Source: Pilosibacter fragilis
GTDB lineage: Bacteria; Bacillota; Clostridia; Lachnospirales; Lachnospiraceae
Assembly: GCF_032490495.1 (NCBI RefSeq)
Contig: NZ_JAVYJB010000006.1
Coordinates: 186,001-250,000 of the forward strand
DNA length: 64,000 bases
Reading direction: 5' to 3'
This document shows, one piece after another, positions 33,289 through 41,189 of this stretch (its first letter is position 1; the number at the start of each line of letters is the position of its first letter). A model generated the notes under the pieces. That model did not search any database. It was not told the origin of the DNA and worked only from the letters and a program-made list of their open reading frames with translations. The position numbers and the translations under genes were made by a program.

Positions 33289-34734
33289 ATGGCCGATGAA
33301 AAACTGAACACAGGCCCTGCGGAGAATACTTCCCCGGAGGCCGCCGGGCCTATCACCACACCCGAACAGGCCGCAGCGTCTGAGCCCCGGCAGGAACAGA
33401 CCGGGCCTGCCATACCTGAGTCCGGCGATGTGGTTGTGTCCTTTGACAAAATCAATGAGCTTATGGCGGAAAAGAGGCAGAATGCCCGCGCCGAAGTCGA
33501 AAAGGCGGAAACCCCCGAAACGCCAGAGGCGGCAGCCCCCGGAGAAACACCGCAGCCCGCCAATACGGAGGAACCGAAAAAGCCGCGCCGTGGCCGTCCG
33601 CCGAAAGCGGAAAAGGCTGCGACTGAAAATCAGAAAGCGGAGAAATCGGCTGGGGCCCGCAAGGGCCGCCCACCCAAGGCGGATAAGGCGGCCCCTGACA
33701 AGCCCAAGCCGTCCAAACGAGACAAAGTGTCCCGAAGTGATGGAAAGGCTCCGGATGCCAAGGAGCCCATTAAGCCCGCACAAGATACGGCACCGAAGGA
33801 GACTGTTGCGGAACAGACAGCTCCCGAGCCGACTACACCGCCCCGCCCGGTTGAGGAAGGCAAGCTGGTTTATCTGAAACTTTCCGAGGTTCATCCGTTT
33901 CACACATTCCGTCCGCACCCCTTTAAGGTACGGGACGATGCGAAGATGCAGGAAATCGTTGCTTCTATCCGCGTAAATGGTGTAATGGTTCCCGGTCTTG
34001 CCCGCCCGGAGAAAGATGGAAACGGCTATGAAATTGTAGCGGGTCATCGCCGTACCCACGGCAGTGAACTGGCCGGGTTGGATGAAATGCCCTTTATCGT
34101 CCGTGAAATGACCGACCACGAAGCGGTTCAGGCCATGAAGGACAGCAACAAGCAGAGGGATCAGACGCTCCCCAGCGAACTGGCCGCCCTGCTGGAGCTG
34201 GAAGTGGAGGACATCAAGCACCAGGGCGGGCGGCTGAAAGGCGTTGCGGAAGGCGATGTCGGGAAACGCTCGGTTGAGATTGTGGGCGAGGCGCATGAAA
34301 TGAACTATAAAAAGGTCATGCGCTACTTGCGGCTCAACTCCCTTGTGCCGGAGCTTCTGGACAAGGTAGACGATAAAAAGATGGGCTTCATGCCTGCCGT
34401 GGAGCTGTCCTACATCAAACCGAAAAATCAGAGGCTTATCGCTGTTTCCATTGACGGGGAGCAGGCATCGCCCTCACTGGCCCAGGCTAAACGGCTCCGG
34501 GAGCTGGATAAGGAAGGCAAACTCAATGGCGATGTCATTGACGGTATCTTATCAGAACAGAAAAAGGAGGATCGAGGCGTGATTATTTCTACTGCGGAAC
34601 TGGAAAAGTATTTTGGCAAGGAGGTCACTCCCGCCAAAATGAAAGAACAGATTATGTCCCTGCTGGATGACTGGAAAGAAAAACAGCCGCCGGAGCTGGC
34701 AAAAGCCCCGAAAAAGCAGGAACTTGACAAGTAA
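33289..34734 (+). CDS. ParB/KorB-like DNA-binding protein with AT-hooks
   Basis: 481 residues. The N-terminal 190 are low-complexity (Ala, Pro, Glu, Lys) and carry two AT-hook cores (RRGRPPKAEK and RKGRPPKADK, about residues 103 and 125). The ParB N-terminal domain is at about 195-300, with GYEIVAGHRRT corresponding to the GERR-type nucleotide motif and DSNKQRDQTLPSE to the ENxQR motif. A ParB-type HTH follows (YKKVMRYLRLNSLVPELLDK). No ParA partner is adjacent. AAAGGAGG precedes the ATG. One copy of the dispersed GGGACA-type palindrome lies inside the gene (33,718-33,737) and another just after its stop, suggesting self-regulation. Nucleoid-like organisation, KorB-like repression or stabilisation of the excised ICE are possible roles. 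Confidence 0.85.
   Translation: MADEKLNTGPAENTSPEAAGPITTPEQAAASEPRQEQTGPAIPESGDVVVSFDKINELMAEKRQNARAEVEKAETPETPEAAAPGETPQPANTEEPKKPRRGRPPKAEKAATENQKAEKSAGARKGRPPKADKAAPDKPKPSKRDKVSRSDGKAPDAKEPIKPAQDTAPKETVAEQTAPEPTTPPRPVEEGKLVYLKLSEVHPFHTFRPHPFKVRDDAKMQEIVASIRVNGVMVPGLARPEKDGNGYEIVAGHRRTHGSELAGLDEMPFIVREMTDHEAVQAMKDSNKQRDQTLPSELAALLELEVEDIKHQGGRLKGVAEGDVGKRSVEIVGEAHEMNYKKVMRYLRLNSLVPELLDKVDDKKMGFMPAVELSYIKPKNQRLIAVSIDGEQASPSLAQAKRLRELDKEGKLNGDVIDGILSEQKKEDRGVIISTAELEKYFGKEVTPAKMKEQIMSLLDDWKEKQPPELAKAPKKQELDK
33718..33737. repeat. ICE palindrome site 1
   Basis: CGAGACAAAGTGTCCCGAAG within the parB-like gene, encoding RDKVSRS in the linker. One arm base differs from the consensus. Confidence 0.7.
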
Positions 34735-34740
34735 CAACTT

Positions 34741-34760
34741 CGAGACACTTTGTCCCGAGG
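34741..34760. repeat. ICE palindrome site 2
   Basis: CGAGACACTTTGTCCCGAGG, 6 bases after the parB-like stop; reversed centre relative to site 1. Confidence 0.75.
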
Positions 34761-34778
34761 GCCCCGCCCTCGCGCAGA

Positions 34779-34940
34779 GGCTCTGGTGGTATATATACCC
34801 GTCGCCGCCTGTTTTTTAGTACAGCCGGGAGTGGGCCGTCAAGGGTGCAGCGCACCGCCGTTTTCGGCGGCTCGCCCTTGACGGTCTGCCCCGGCTGTGC
34901 TATTTCCCCGGCAAGCGGCGGGGGTATATCCTCCAGAGCC
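34779..34940. other. 162-bp long imperfect hairpin between parB-like gene and the next
   Basis: Nested arms pair in order: GGCTCTGG / CCAGAGCC, ATATACCC / GGGTATAT, CGCCGC / GCGGCG, ACAGCCGGG / CCCGGCTGT, CCGTCAAGGG / CCCTTGACGG, and a CCGCCG-tttt-CGGCGG tip. A second hairpin CCCTTTCCC / GGGAAAGGG follows (34,944-34,968). It could be a structured RNA, a single-strand origin or an oriT-like site. No gene fits in 34,735-35,016. Confidence 0.75.
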
Positions 34941-35016
34941 GCCCCCTTTCCCAAGACTGGGAAAGGGCGTGGGGTTTGGGTTGAACTTTCTTATTAAAAT
35001 ATCGGAGGTATGAACG

Positions 35017-35358
35017 ATGAAACGACCCCTTGCTTATATCACCGCTGCATGGCTCGGCGGCGATAGCGAAAACGCAGAACTGGCGGCGCAGTATTGCCGC
35101 ACCGTGTATGAGGCAGGCTTTTCTCCTATTTGCCCGCCCCTGTACTTGCCCTTGTTTCTCAATGATGCTGTTCCCGAGGAGCATAAAAGCGGCATCGACA
35201 TGAGCCGTGACCTGCTCCGCCGTTCTCATGTGCTGGTTGTTTGCGGGCACAGTATGACCGAAGCCATGAAAAATGATATTGCCGTGGCCCAGCGGCTGGG
35301 AATTACGGCAACAACCCTTGAGGGCATCCTGACCGTCAAGGGACAGGGCCGCCGCTAA
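35017..35358 (+). CDS. DUF4406/DUF7768-type protein (nucleoside deoxyribosyltransferase-like)
   Basis: 113 residues starting MKRPLAYITAAWLGG, with GGAGG upstream. The pattern AYITAAW, YCRTVYEAGFSPICPPLYLP, SGIDMSRDLLRRSHVLVVCG and EAMKNDIAVAQRLGI is the Rossmann-like fold of small proteins widely found near antirestriction genes on ICEs. Enzymatic activity is not established. The stop codon overlaps the ardA start by one base (TAATG), so the two are translationally coupled. Confidence 0.7.
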   Translation: MKRPLAYITAAWLGGDSENAELAAQYCRTVYEAGFSPICPPLYLPLFLNDAVPEEHKSGIDMSRDLLRRSHVLVVCGHSMTEAMKNDIAVAQRLGITATTLEGILTVKGQGRR

Positions 35359-36071
35359 TGGCAACCCTGTTTGAAGCCTACGTTACCAACGTCGGAAAGT
35401 ACAGCGAGGGCCAGCTTGTGGGTGAAACACTGAAATTTCCCACAACCGCCCAGGAGGTGGAGGCTCTCTTGAAACGGATCGGCGTGGATGGCGTCCGCTA
35501 TCAGGAAATTTTTATTACCTCTTTCGATGGGGATGTGCTGGGGCTCTATGACCATTTGAGCGAGTATGAAAATCTGGACGAGCTTAATCATCTGGCCTGC
35601 CTGCTTTCCGGGCTTACCTCATCGGAGCTGGAAACACTGGAGGCCGTCCTCGACAGCGGCGATCACTGTTCTTCGGTGCGGGACATCATCAATCTGACAC
35701 AAAATCTGGACTGTTACGGCTTTTACCCCGGCGTATCCGATGAGGAAACGCTGGGGCGTATTTATGTGGACGATCTGGAAATGTTGGATGTGCCGGATCA
35801 GGTAAAACCGTATTTCGATTATGAGGCGTATGGCCGGGATGCCTGCATCCACGAAAACGGCCATTTTGCCCCGGGCGGCTATGTTGTCAAAGAAAGCGAT
35901 CATTTCGTGGAAGTGTATCACGGCTTGCAGGATATTCCCAAGGAGCATAAGGTATTCTCTTTCCCGAAGCTCTCTATCCGGGAGCAAATGGCCGCTTATC
36001 AGGAAATCATAGACGGTTCTTCTTTGGAGGGCTACCGTCAAATGCAGAAAAAAGACCGTGGGGATCGATGA
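35358..36071 (+). CDS. ardA: Antirestriction protein ArdA
   Basis: A 237-residue acidic protein of the ArdA family, a DNA mimic that blocks type I restriction enzymes when a mobile element enters a new host. The N-terminal FEAYVTNVGKYSEGQLVGE, the central LSEYENLDELNHLACLL and the late GYVVKESDHFVEVYHGLQDI are typical. High Glu/Asp content is evident. It is coupled to the preceding gene and followed by a palindrome site at 36,080. Confidence 0.88.
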   Translation: MATLFEAYVTNVGKYSEGQLVGETLKFPTTAQEVEALLKRIGVDGVRYQEIFITSFDGDVLGLYDHLSEYENLDELNHLACLLSGLTSSELETLEAVLDSGDHCSSVRDIINLTQNLDCYGFYPGVSDEETLGRIYVDDLEMLDVPDQVKPYFDYEAYGRDACIHENGHFAPGGYVVKESDHFVEVYHGLQDIPKEHKVFSFPKLSIREQMAAYQEIIDGSSLEGYRQMQKKDRGDR

Positions 36072-36079
36072 TGGCACTT

Positions 36080-36099
36080 CGAGACAAATTGTCCCAAGG
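36080..36099. repeat. ICE palindrome site 3
   Basis: CGAGACAAATTGTCCCAAGG between ardA and pcfB, directly overlapping the pcfB ribosome-site region. Confidence 0.7.
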
Positions 36100-36114
36100 A
36101 AGGAGGCGGTGTAA

Positions 36115-36594
36115 CTGATTGATGAAGATATTTCCCGGCGCACGATAGCCATATCCGTAAAAACAACCAAGCTGACGGCGCGGGGACTGGCGTATGTGCT
36201 GGGCATGGTGGGCCGGAAGATCCGCAAGGCATACCGTGGGCGGCAAGTACCGCATGGAAAACAAAGTGTGCGAAAGCTCATGGCCCACGGTACAGCCACC
36301 AACAGCATTGAGCTATCCGGGGATGCCAAGTCCTTTGACCGCGTGGCCCGGAAATGGAATGTAGACTATGCGTTCTATAAAACCGGGCCGGACAAATACC
36401 TGCTGTTTTTCAAGGCTGGACAGGCAGACGCAATGACCGCCTGCTTTTCTGAGTATTCCCGGAAGGTGTTAAGCAAAGCAAAATCGAACCGTGTTCCCCT
36501 CCGGGAACAACTGCAACAGGCGGCAGATCAGCTTTCCAAAGAAAAGCCGAAGCAGAAAGAACGTGCAAAGGAGGTGGCCCATGAGGACAGATAA
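36115..36594 (+). CDS. PcfB-family conjugation protein
   Basis: About 159 residues. The sequence DEDISRRTIAISVKTTKL, then HGKQSVRKLMAHGTATNSIE and RVARKWNVDYAFYKTG match PcfB/TcpA-adjacent accessory factors that work with the coupling protein. No ATG, GTG or TTG fits the N-terminus. The frame is closed by TAA at 36,112, and AGGAGG lies 8 bases before CTG 36,115, so CTG (or the next ATT) is the likely start; the first internal ATG (36,196) would remove a conserved part. It overlaps virD4 by 14 bases. Confidence 0.75.
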   Translation: MIDEDISRRTIAISVKTTKLTARGLAYVLGMVGRKIRKAYRGRQVPHGKQSVRKLMAHGTATNSIELSGDAKSFDRVARKWNVDYAFYKTGPDKYLLFFKAGQADAMTACFSEYSRKVLSKAKSNRVPLREQLQQAADQLSKEKPKQKERAKEVAHEDR

Positions 36595-38416
36595 GATCAG
36601 AAAATATCTCATTCCGAACATTCCCTATCTGTTCATCCTGTGGGCGTTCCTCAAGCTGGGAACGGCCTACCGGCTGGCAGCGGGTAACGATTTTGCACAT
36701 AAGCTCATCGGACTGGGCCAGACGATTGGCCCGGCCTTTGCTGACTTTGCACCCGGTCTTGCCCCGCTGGATTGGCTTGTCGGTATTGTAGGCGCAGTTG
36801 GTTTCCGGCTGCTGATCTATTTCAAAAGCAAGAACGCTAAGAAGTTTCGGCGGGATGCAGAATACGGCAGCGCTCGATGGGGAACGGAAAAAGACATCAA
36901 ACCGTTTGTCGATCCGAAGTTTGAAAACAACGTGATTTTGACCGGGACGGAGTTTCTCACGATGAACACCCGCCCTAAAATCCCCGCAAATGCCCGAAAC
37001 CTGAATTGCTGCATTATCGGCTCATCCGGCTCCGGCAAAACCCGCTTCTGGCTCACGCCCCAGCTTTTACAGGCTCATTCCTCTTATGTGGTGGTCGATC
37101 CCAAAGGCGGTGTGCTGGGACAGGTCGGAGCTTTCCTGCAAAAACGCGGGTACAAAATCAAGGTATTCAACAGCATAGATTTTTCAAAATCCATGCACTA
37201 TAACCCGCTGGCGTATATCCGCAACGAGGCCGATATTCTGAAATTCGTGGATGCCCTGATTTCCAACACCAAGGGCGAAGGCAAGGAAGGCGATCCATTC
37301 TGGACGAAATCGGAAACGCTTTTATACTGCGCCCTGATTGCCTACATCATTTTCGAGGGGCCTGCCGAGGATCGGAACATGAATACCCTTGTGGATATGA
37401 TTTCCGGCATGGAGGTCAAGGAGGATGACGAGGACTTTATGAACGCGGTGGACTATATGTTTGCCGGGCTTGAAAAGCGCAAGCCGGATTGCTTTGCGGT
37501 CAAACAGTATAAAAAGTACAAATTGGCCAGCGGCAAGACGGCAAAAAGCATTTTAATTTCCTGCGGTGCGCGGCTGGCTCCCTTTGACATCCCGCAGCTT
37601 CGTGAAGTCATGGCCTATGACGAATTGGAGCTTGACCGCATCGGAGATCGGAAAACGGCGGTATTCTTCATCATTTCCGATACCACGCAGACCTACAACT
37701 TTTTAGTGGCACTTGCATTTTCGCAGATGTTCAACCTCCTGTGTGAACGGGCGGACAATGTTCACGGTGGCCGCCTGCCGCACCATGTACGGGTGCTGTG
37801 GGACGAGGCAGCCAACACGGGACAGGTGCCCCAGCTCGAAAAGCTGGTCGCGGTTATCCGCTCCCGCGAGGTGAGTCTTTGCCTGCTGTATCAGCAGTTG
37901 GCACAGTGCAAGGCCATTTACGATAAGCACGCCGAGACAATCCTCGGCAACATGGACAGCGTGGTGTTCCTTGGTGGCCGCGAAGCCAGCACCATCAAGG
38001 AAATATCCGAGAACTGGCTGGGAAAAGCCACAATCAGTATGCAGACCGACAGCCGCTCCCGTGGTCAGTCGGAAAGCTACAGTCAAAATACCCAGCGGCT
38101 GGGCCGGGAACTGATGACCCCAGCCGAACTTGCAACCATGCCGGGAGATAAATGTATTTTGCAGCTTCGGGGCCTGCCCCCGTTCTTCTCTCCCAAGTAT
38201 GATCTGAAACGGCATCCGAACTACCGCTATACGGCGGAGGCCGATAAACAGAAAAACGCTTTTGACCTCGACAGGCTCATTAACCGCCGCAGGCGGCCCG
38301 GTCTGAACGAGGCGTGTACGATGTATGAGGTGACTGTGCCGGACGATGCACTCACGGAAGAGGACGAGGACATCCTCAACTATGATGACATCGACGATCC
38401 AGACGCCTTTGCATAA
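36581..38416 (+). CDS. VirD4/TraG-type type IV coupling protein
   Basis: 611 residues: two N-terminal spans (YLFILWAFLKLGTAYRL; WLVGIVGAVGFRLLIYF), Walker A GSSGSGKTRFW (about residue 146), a Walker B-like region VRVLWDEAANTG, and the TraG/TraD block GGREASTIKEISENWLG. It recruits the relaxase-DNA complex to the secretion channel. The start MRTDKIRKYL is preceded by AGGAGG; a longer open frame to 36,491 is not needed. The C-terminus is acidic (EEDEDILNYDDIDDPDAFA). Palindrome site 4 follows the stop. Confidence 0.92.
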   Translation: MRTDKIRKYLIPNIPYLFILWAFLKLGTAYRLAAGNDFAHKLIGLGQTIGPAFADFAPGLAPLDWLVGIVGAVGFRLLIYFKSKNAKKFRRDAEYGSARWGTEKDIKPFVDPKFENNVILTGTEFLTMNTRPKIPANARNLNCCIIGSSGSGKTRFWLTPQLLQAHSSYVVVDPKGGVLGQVGAFLQKRGYKIKVFNSIDFSKSMHYNPLAYIRNEADILKFVDALISNTKGEGKEGDPFWTKSETLLYCALIAYIIFEGPAEDRNMNTLVDMISGMEVKEDDEDFMNAVDYMFAGLEKRKPDCFAVKQYKKYKLASGKTAKSILISCGARLAPFDIPQLREVMAYDELELDRIGDRKTAVFFIISDTTQTYNFLVALAFSQMFNLLCERADNVHGGRLPHHVRVLWDEAANTGQVPQLEKLVAVIRSREVSLCLLYQQLAQCKAIYDKHAETILGNMDSVVFLGGREASTIKEISENWLGKATISMQTDSRSRGQSESYSQNTQRLGRELMTPAELATMPGDKCILQLRGLPPFFSPKYDLKRHPNYRYTAEADKQKNAFDLDRLINRRRRPGLNEACTMYEVTVPDDALTEEDEDILNYDDIDDPDAFA

Positions 38417-38420
38417 ATGC

Positions 38421-38442
38421 TTCGAGACAAAGTGTCCCGAAG
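38421..38442. repeat. ICE palindrome site 4
   Basis: TTCGAGACAAAGTGTCCCGAAG, 5 bases after the virD4 stop. Confidence 0.75.
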
Positions 38443-38452
38443 TTTGTAACCT

Positions 38453-38477
38453 GCCGCCTGCATGGGCGGCTTTTTTG
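38453..38477 (+). terminator. Terminator-like hairpin before maff2
   Basis: GCCGCC-N5-GGGCGGC followed by TTTTTT. A CCGGG / CCCGG hairpin follows before the maff2 ribosome site. Confidence 0.6.
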
Positions 38478-38511
38478 TTACCGGGAAAATCCCGGAGAAA
38501 TGGAGGCTTAT

Positions 38512-38670
38512 ATGGCATTTTTCTCATCTGCAATCGACACTTTACAGACCCTCGTTATTGCTCTCGGTGCTGGCCTTGGCGTGTGGGGCGTGGTTAATCT
38601 GCTGGAGGGCTACGGCTCGGATAACCCGGGCTCCAAGTCCCAGGGCATGAAGCAGTTTATGGCGAAGTAG
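38512..38670 (+). pseudogene. maff2, 5' part, split by the IME
   Basis: MAFFSSAIDTLQTLVIALGA followed by a second hydrophobic part and GMKQFMA, then an AAG TAG brought by the inserted element. This is the first 50 codons of a Maff2-family small membrane protein (VirB2/pilin-like in size) of the ICE transfer region. GGAGG precedes the ATG. The missing C-terminal codons lie at 51,812-51,892. The truncated product keeps the first span only, so the function is probably lost unless the IME excises. Confidence 0.85.
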
Positions 38671-38734
38671 ATGTAACAAAATCAAGAAAGGAAAAGCACA
38701 ATCCAGACGGAACCAGCGGTACGGTCAAGAAATA

Positions 38735-38763
38735 TTGTGGAAACACAAGGTTTCTGCTATAAT
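38735..38763 (+). promoter_or_regulatory. Promoter of the IME's first gene
   Basis: TTGTGG (38,735-38,740) and TATAAT (38,758-38,763) with a 17-bp spacer, about 40 bases before the HTH gene. Confidence 0.6.
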
Positions 38764-38803
38764 GATGGAGAACACTTGGTAATAGAGAAGGAGGCGGGAG
38801 CCT

Positions 38804-39049
38804 ATGCACATTAGCTATCAGCCGCTATGGGACACCCTGAAAGAGCGCGGCATGAGGAAAGAGGATTTGCGGCTGGCCGCCGGTCTTACCACCAATATGA
38901 TCGCCAACATGGGCAAGGGGGAGCATATCAGCATGAAAACGCTGCTGCGTATCTGCGGAACGCTGGACTGCGACATTTCCGATGTAATTGCTTTGGAGCG
39001 GGACGAGGCCCCGGAGCTGGGGCGGCGCGGTAACTCCGGGCCAGCCTGA
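38804..39049 (+). CDS. Small XRE-type HTH regulator
   Basis: An 81-residue protein. It has a compact HTH (LWDTLKERGMRKEDLRLAAG; MIANMGKGEHISMKTLLRI) and CDISDVIAL at its C-terminal side, the pattern of YozG-like Cro/CI regulators. AAGGAGG lies upstream. It is the first gene inside the IME and convergent with the larger repressor at 39,212. A tandem pair of palindrome sites separates the two. Confidence 0.8.
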   Translation: MHISYQPLWDTLKERGMRKEDLRLAAGLTTNMIANMGKGEHISMKTLLRICGTLDCDISDVIALERDEAPELGRRGNSGPA

Positions 39050-39080
39050 CCCGAAGCGGCCAGCCATAGACGCACCCCCT

Positions 39081-39150
39081 GCTGGGACACTTTGTCCCAA
39101 AGCTGGAGGCATGACCGCCCACCCCAAACCTCTGGACACTTTGTCCCGCC
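39081..39150. repeat. Palindrome sites 5 and 6, tandem pair in the IME
   Basis: GCTGGGACACTTTGTCCC at 39,081 and TCTGGACACTTTGTCCCGCC at 39,131, about 50 bp apart, with GGCATGACCGCCC between. The whole pair is repeated, with variation, at 46,122-46,191. Confidence 0.75.
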
Positions 39151-39211
39151 AGCGGGCGGCGGCAACAGAATACAGATCCACCCAAGCAGGAAACTTCGGT
39201 TCCCTGCTTTT

Positions 39212-40027
39212 TTATTTCCACCCCCTGCGCCGGAAATTCATGCCGGAGTGCTTGATAAGCGGGGACTTGCGGAACAGCTTTTTCAAGGTGGTGCGTTCTT
39301 CTTCCGAGAGCCGCTTATATTTGAGCTGGAACGCCTTGCAGAACAGCTCCGTAAATTGCTGCACCCTGTCCCCCGGCGATTGCATGGCCTTTTGGACTTC
39401 CCGGATCAGCTCATCGGCGGGCGTGGTATCCGGGGCGCTTTCGCTGTCATTCTCATGGGCTTTGCGAATGTCTTGCAGAATGGCGTCCCATGTTTTGTGC
39501 GTCACATGGCAGAAAAAATCTTCCTCTTGTATCTGTCCGGCTTCCAAGATTTTCAGATAGCGGTCTGCGGCGGCTTCGGGATGGGCTTCCAGTATCATAG
39601 CCCGCACAGCGGCCAAAGCGGTGTTCATATCGTGAAAGCGCATGGTCGCCATCCCATCCACATAAATTTCCGCGTCTGCCAGCAGCTCCGCAAATTTGTC
39701 ATGGGCGACGATCTCACACAGCAGCCGGTTATTGACCCGCCCGCTTTTCAGGAGGGCCACCGCTTCATCCGTCAGGTGCAGCTCCGCAAGGGGCGTGTTT
39801 TCATGCGCTCGGTTGTCGGTCAGACCCAGCAGGTAGTCCACCGTCACCTGATAAAATCCGGCCAGTTTTAGGAGGCTGCCATGGTTGATCTCCTTGTCCT
39901 CGTCATTCTCATAGCTGCCGAGGGCGGATTTTGAAAGGCCGACCTGTTCCGCCAGTTCTTCCAGCTTCAAGCCTTTCTCCACCCTTAAATCCTTCAACCG
40001 TTCCTGTACGGAAATGCGGGTTTTCAT
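39212..40027 (-). CDS. XRE-family repressor with long C-terminal domain
   Basis: 271 residues starting MKTRISVQERLKDLRVEKG, with GGGGTGG upstream. The HTH is at residues 8-65 (KLEELAEQVGLSKSALGSYE), followed by a helical domain of about 200 residues of unknown role (HDMNTALAAVRAMILEAHPE; VTHKTWDAILQDIRK). It reads against the rest of the IME and probably represses its divergent promoter; a dyad overlaps its own promoter at 40,083-40,100. The C-terminal part may respond to a host signal, as in ICE/IME repressors. Confidence 0.75.
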   Translation of the reverse strand: MKTRISVQERLKDLRVEKGLKLEELAEQVGLSKSALGSYENDEDKEINHGSLLKLAGFYQVTVDYLLGLTDNRAHENTPLAELHLTDEAVALLKSGRVNNRLLCEIVAHDKFAELLADAEIYVDGMATMRFHDMNTALAAVRAMILEAHPEAAADRYLKILEAGQIQEEDFFCHVTHKTWDAILQDIRKAHENDSESAPDTTPADELIREVQKAMQSPGDRVQQFTELFCKAFQLKYKRLSEEERTTLKKLFRKSPLIKHSGMNFRRRGWK

Positions 40028-40069
40028 ATCGCCACCCCTTCCTGCGCCTGTGCGCCGCCGTTTTCTTCC

Positions 40070-40100
40070 ATTATAGCATACCATTCCGCAATCGTGGAAT
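40070..40100 (-). promoter_or_regulatory. Promoter/operator of the IME repressor
   Basis: TTCCAC (40,099-40,094) and TATAAT (40,075-40,070), 18-bp spacer, with dyad ATTCC-N8-GGAAT (40,083-40,100) overlapping the -35. Confidence 0.5.
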
Positions 40101-40156
40101 TTTTCGTTTTTGGAGTCGATTTCCTACTTTATGGACATACGGGCGGGGGGACAAAA

Positions 40157-40405
40157 ATGGTCTATGATATGGGTAGTTCATCGATGGATCAAATCCAATC
40201 GAATGACCGGCCTGTATGGGATATGCCCCCCGGCGATGTAGCGCGGCGACCTGCGGCGAGGAAGTGGAGGAACCTTGACCGCAGCGAGCGTACCAACGGG
40301 GGCGAAACGCCGCTGAAAAAGCCAGGGGCAGGAACGACATTAGGGAGAACCGGCAAATATGGACACCGAATTGATACCGAAACACAACAATCCGATAGGG
40401 CATAG
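40157..40405 (+). CDS. Hypothetical protein, doubtful
   Basis: An 82-residue frame starting MVYDMGSSSMDQIQ with GGGGGG upstream; arginine- and glycine-rich and without recognisable domain. It is divergent from the repressor. It may be non-coding leader sequence; a GATAGGG / CCCTATC hairpin follows at about 40,393-40,416. Confidence 0.25.
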   Translation: MVYDMGSSSMDQIQSNDRPVWDMPPGDVARRPAARKWRNLDRSERTNGGETPLKKPGAGTTLGRTGKYGHRIDTETQQSDRA

Positions 40406-40559
40406 TTTACCCTATCCGTACTACTGCGGGGGATTTCAGAACGGCTCTACGGCTGTTTTTTCCTTGAAAATCGCCCCGAAATGCAACACAAAAACCTGCT
40501 GTCCGTCCACTCAGGCTGTTACGGCTGAAATGGGCGGATTTTTTGATGAAGGAGCCAAT

Positions 40560-40742
40560 ATGCCAAGAATGTCAAAAAAGAGGAAGCTGGAGCTATCCTT
40601 TTTCCTCAACGAGCGCGGGCGGGTGGCGTACAACAGCCTTTGCCGGAAATGCCGCCACGCCTGCAAACAGAGCTTCCGGGCCATTGTGATCCTCTGCCCC
40701 CACTACCATTCCAAGCGGGCCAAGGGAAAGGAGGACACCTGA
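40560..40742 (+). CDS. Small cysteine-containing basic protein
   Basis: 60 residues starting MPRMSKKRKLELSFFLNERG, with AAGGAG upstream. CRKCRHACK and CPHYHSKRAK provide cysteine/histidine pairs that could bind a zinc ion. This kind of small protein recurs beside the replication initiator in related mobile elements. It ends one base before the next start, so translation is coupled. The function is unknown. Confidence 0.6.
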   Translation: MPRMSKKRKLELSFFLNERGRVAYNSLCRKCRHACKQSFRAIVILCPHYHSKRAKGKEDT

Positions 40743-41066
40743 ATGAATACGGAATTTATGACCGCCGACACCAACCTGCCGCCCTGTCTGCCCCTGCCGG
40801 GGGCCATGCTGGGGCTGCCGGTGAGCAGCACCGCCAAGGTTATGTATGCCCGTCTGCTGGGGGAGATTTATACGGCGGGGACGGAGGACATCAACGGAAT
40901 TTTATTTGTTCAATTTCCCATTGTGGAACTGGCGGCGGCGCTGGGGCGCAGCGCGCAGACTTGCAAGCGAACCTTGCGGGAATTGGAGGACGCCGGATTG
41001 CTCCTACGGGTGCGCCGGGAGATTGGAGCGCCGAACCGGATTTATGTCCTCATTCCAAGAAGCTAA
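40743..41066 (+). CDS. Winged-helix RepA-like protein
   Basis: 107 residues starting MNTEFMTADTNLPPCLPLP. The block STAKVMYARLLGEIYTAGTE and the HTH VELAAALGRSAQTCKRTLRE are those of the N-terminal domain of plasmid replication initiator A proteins (RepA_N type). It is short, so either a stand-alone DNA-binding protein or a truncated initiator; related IMEs carry a form of similar length. The cargo cassette begins about 120 bases downstream. Confidence 0.65.
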   Translation: MNTEFMTADTNLPPCLPLPGAMLGLPVSSTAKVMYARLLGEIYTAGTEDINGILFVQFPIVELAAALGRSAQTCKRTLRELEDAGLLLRVRREIGAPNRIYVLIPRS

Positions 41067-41104
41067 ACCGTTGAAAAACAGAAGAATAAGCCGCCCAAAA
41101 CCGT

Positions 41105-41133
41105 TTTACAAAAGATCTCAGGTTTGTTATAAT
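41105..41133 (+). promoter_or_regulatory. Promoter of the LemA cassette
   Basis: TTTACA (41,105-41,110) and TATAAT (41,128-41,133), 17-bp spacer, 56 bases before lemA. Confidence 0.7.
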
Positions 41134-41189
41134 AAACACATGAAATTGAGCGTTTAATTAAAACATTTCAATGTACGGGAGGGTTCATA

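Noticed and set aside
33244..34296. Minus-strand open frame opposite the ParB-like gene
   Set aside because: Shadow of the Ala/Pro/Lys-rich coding strand; Arg/Leu-rich with no recognisable family.
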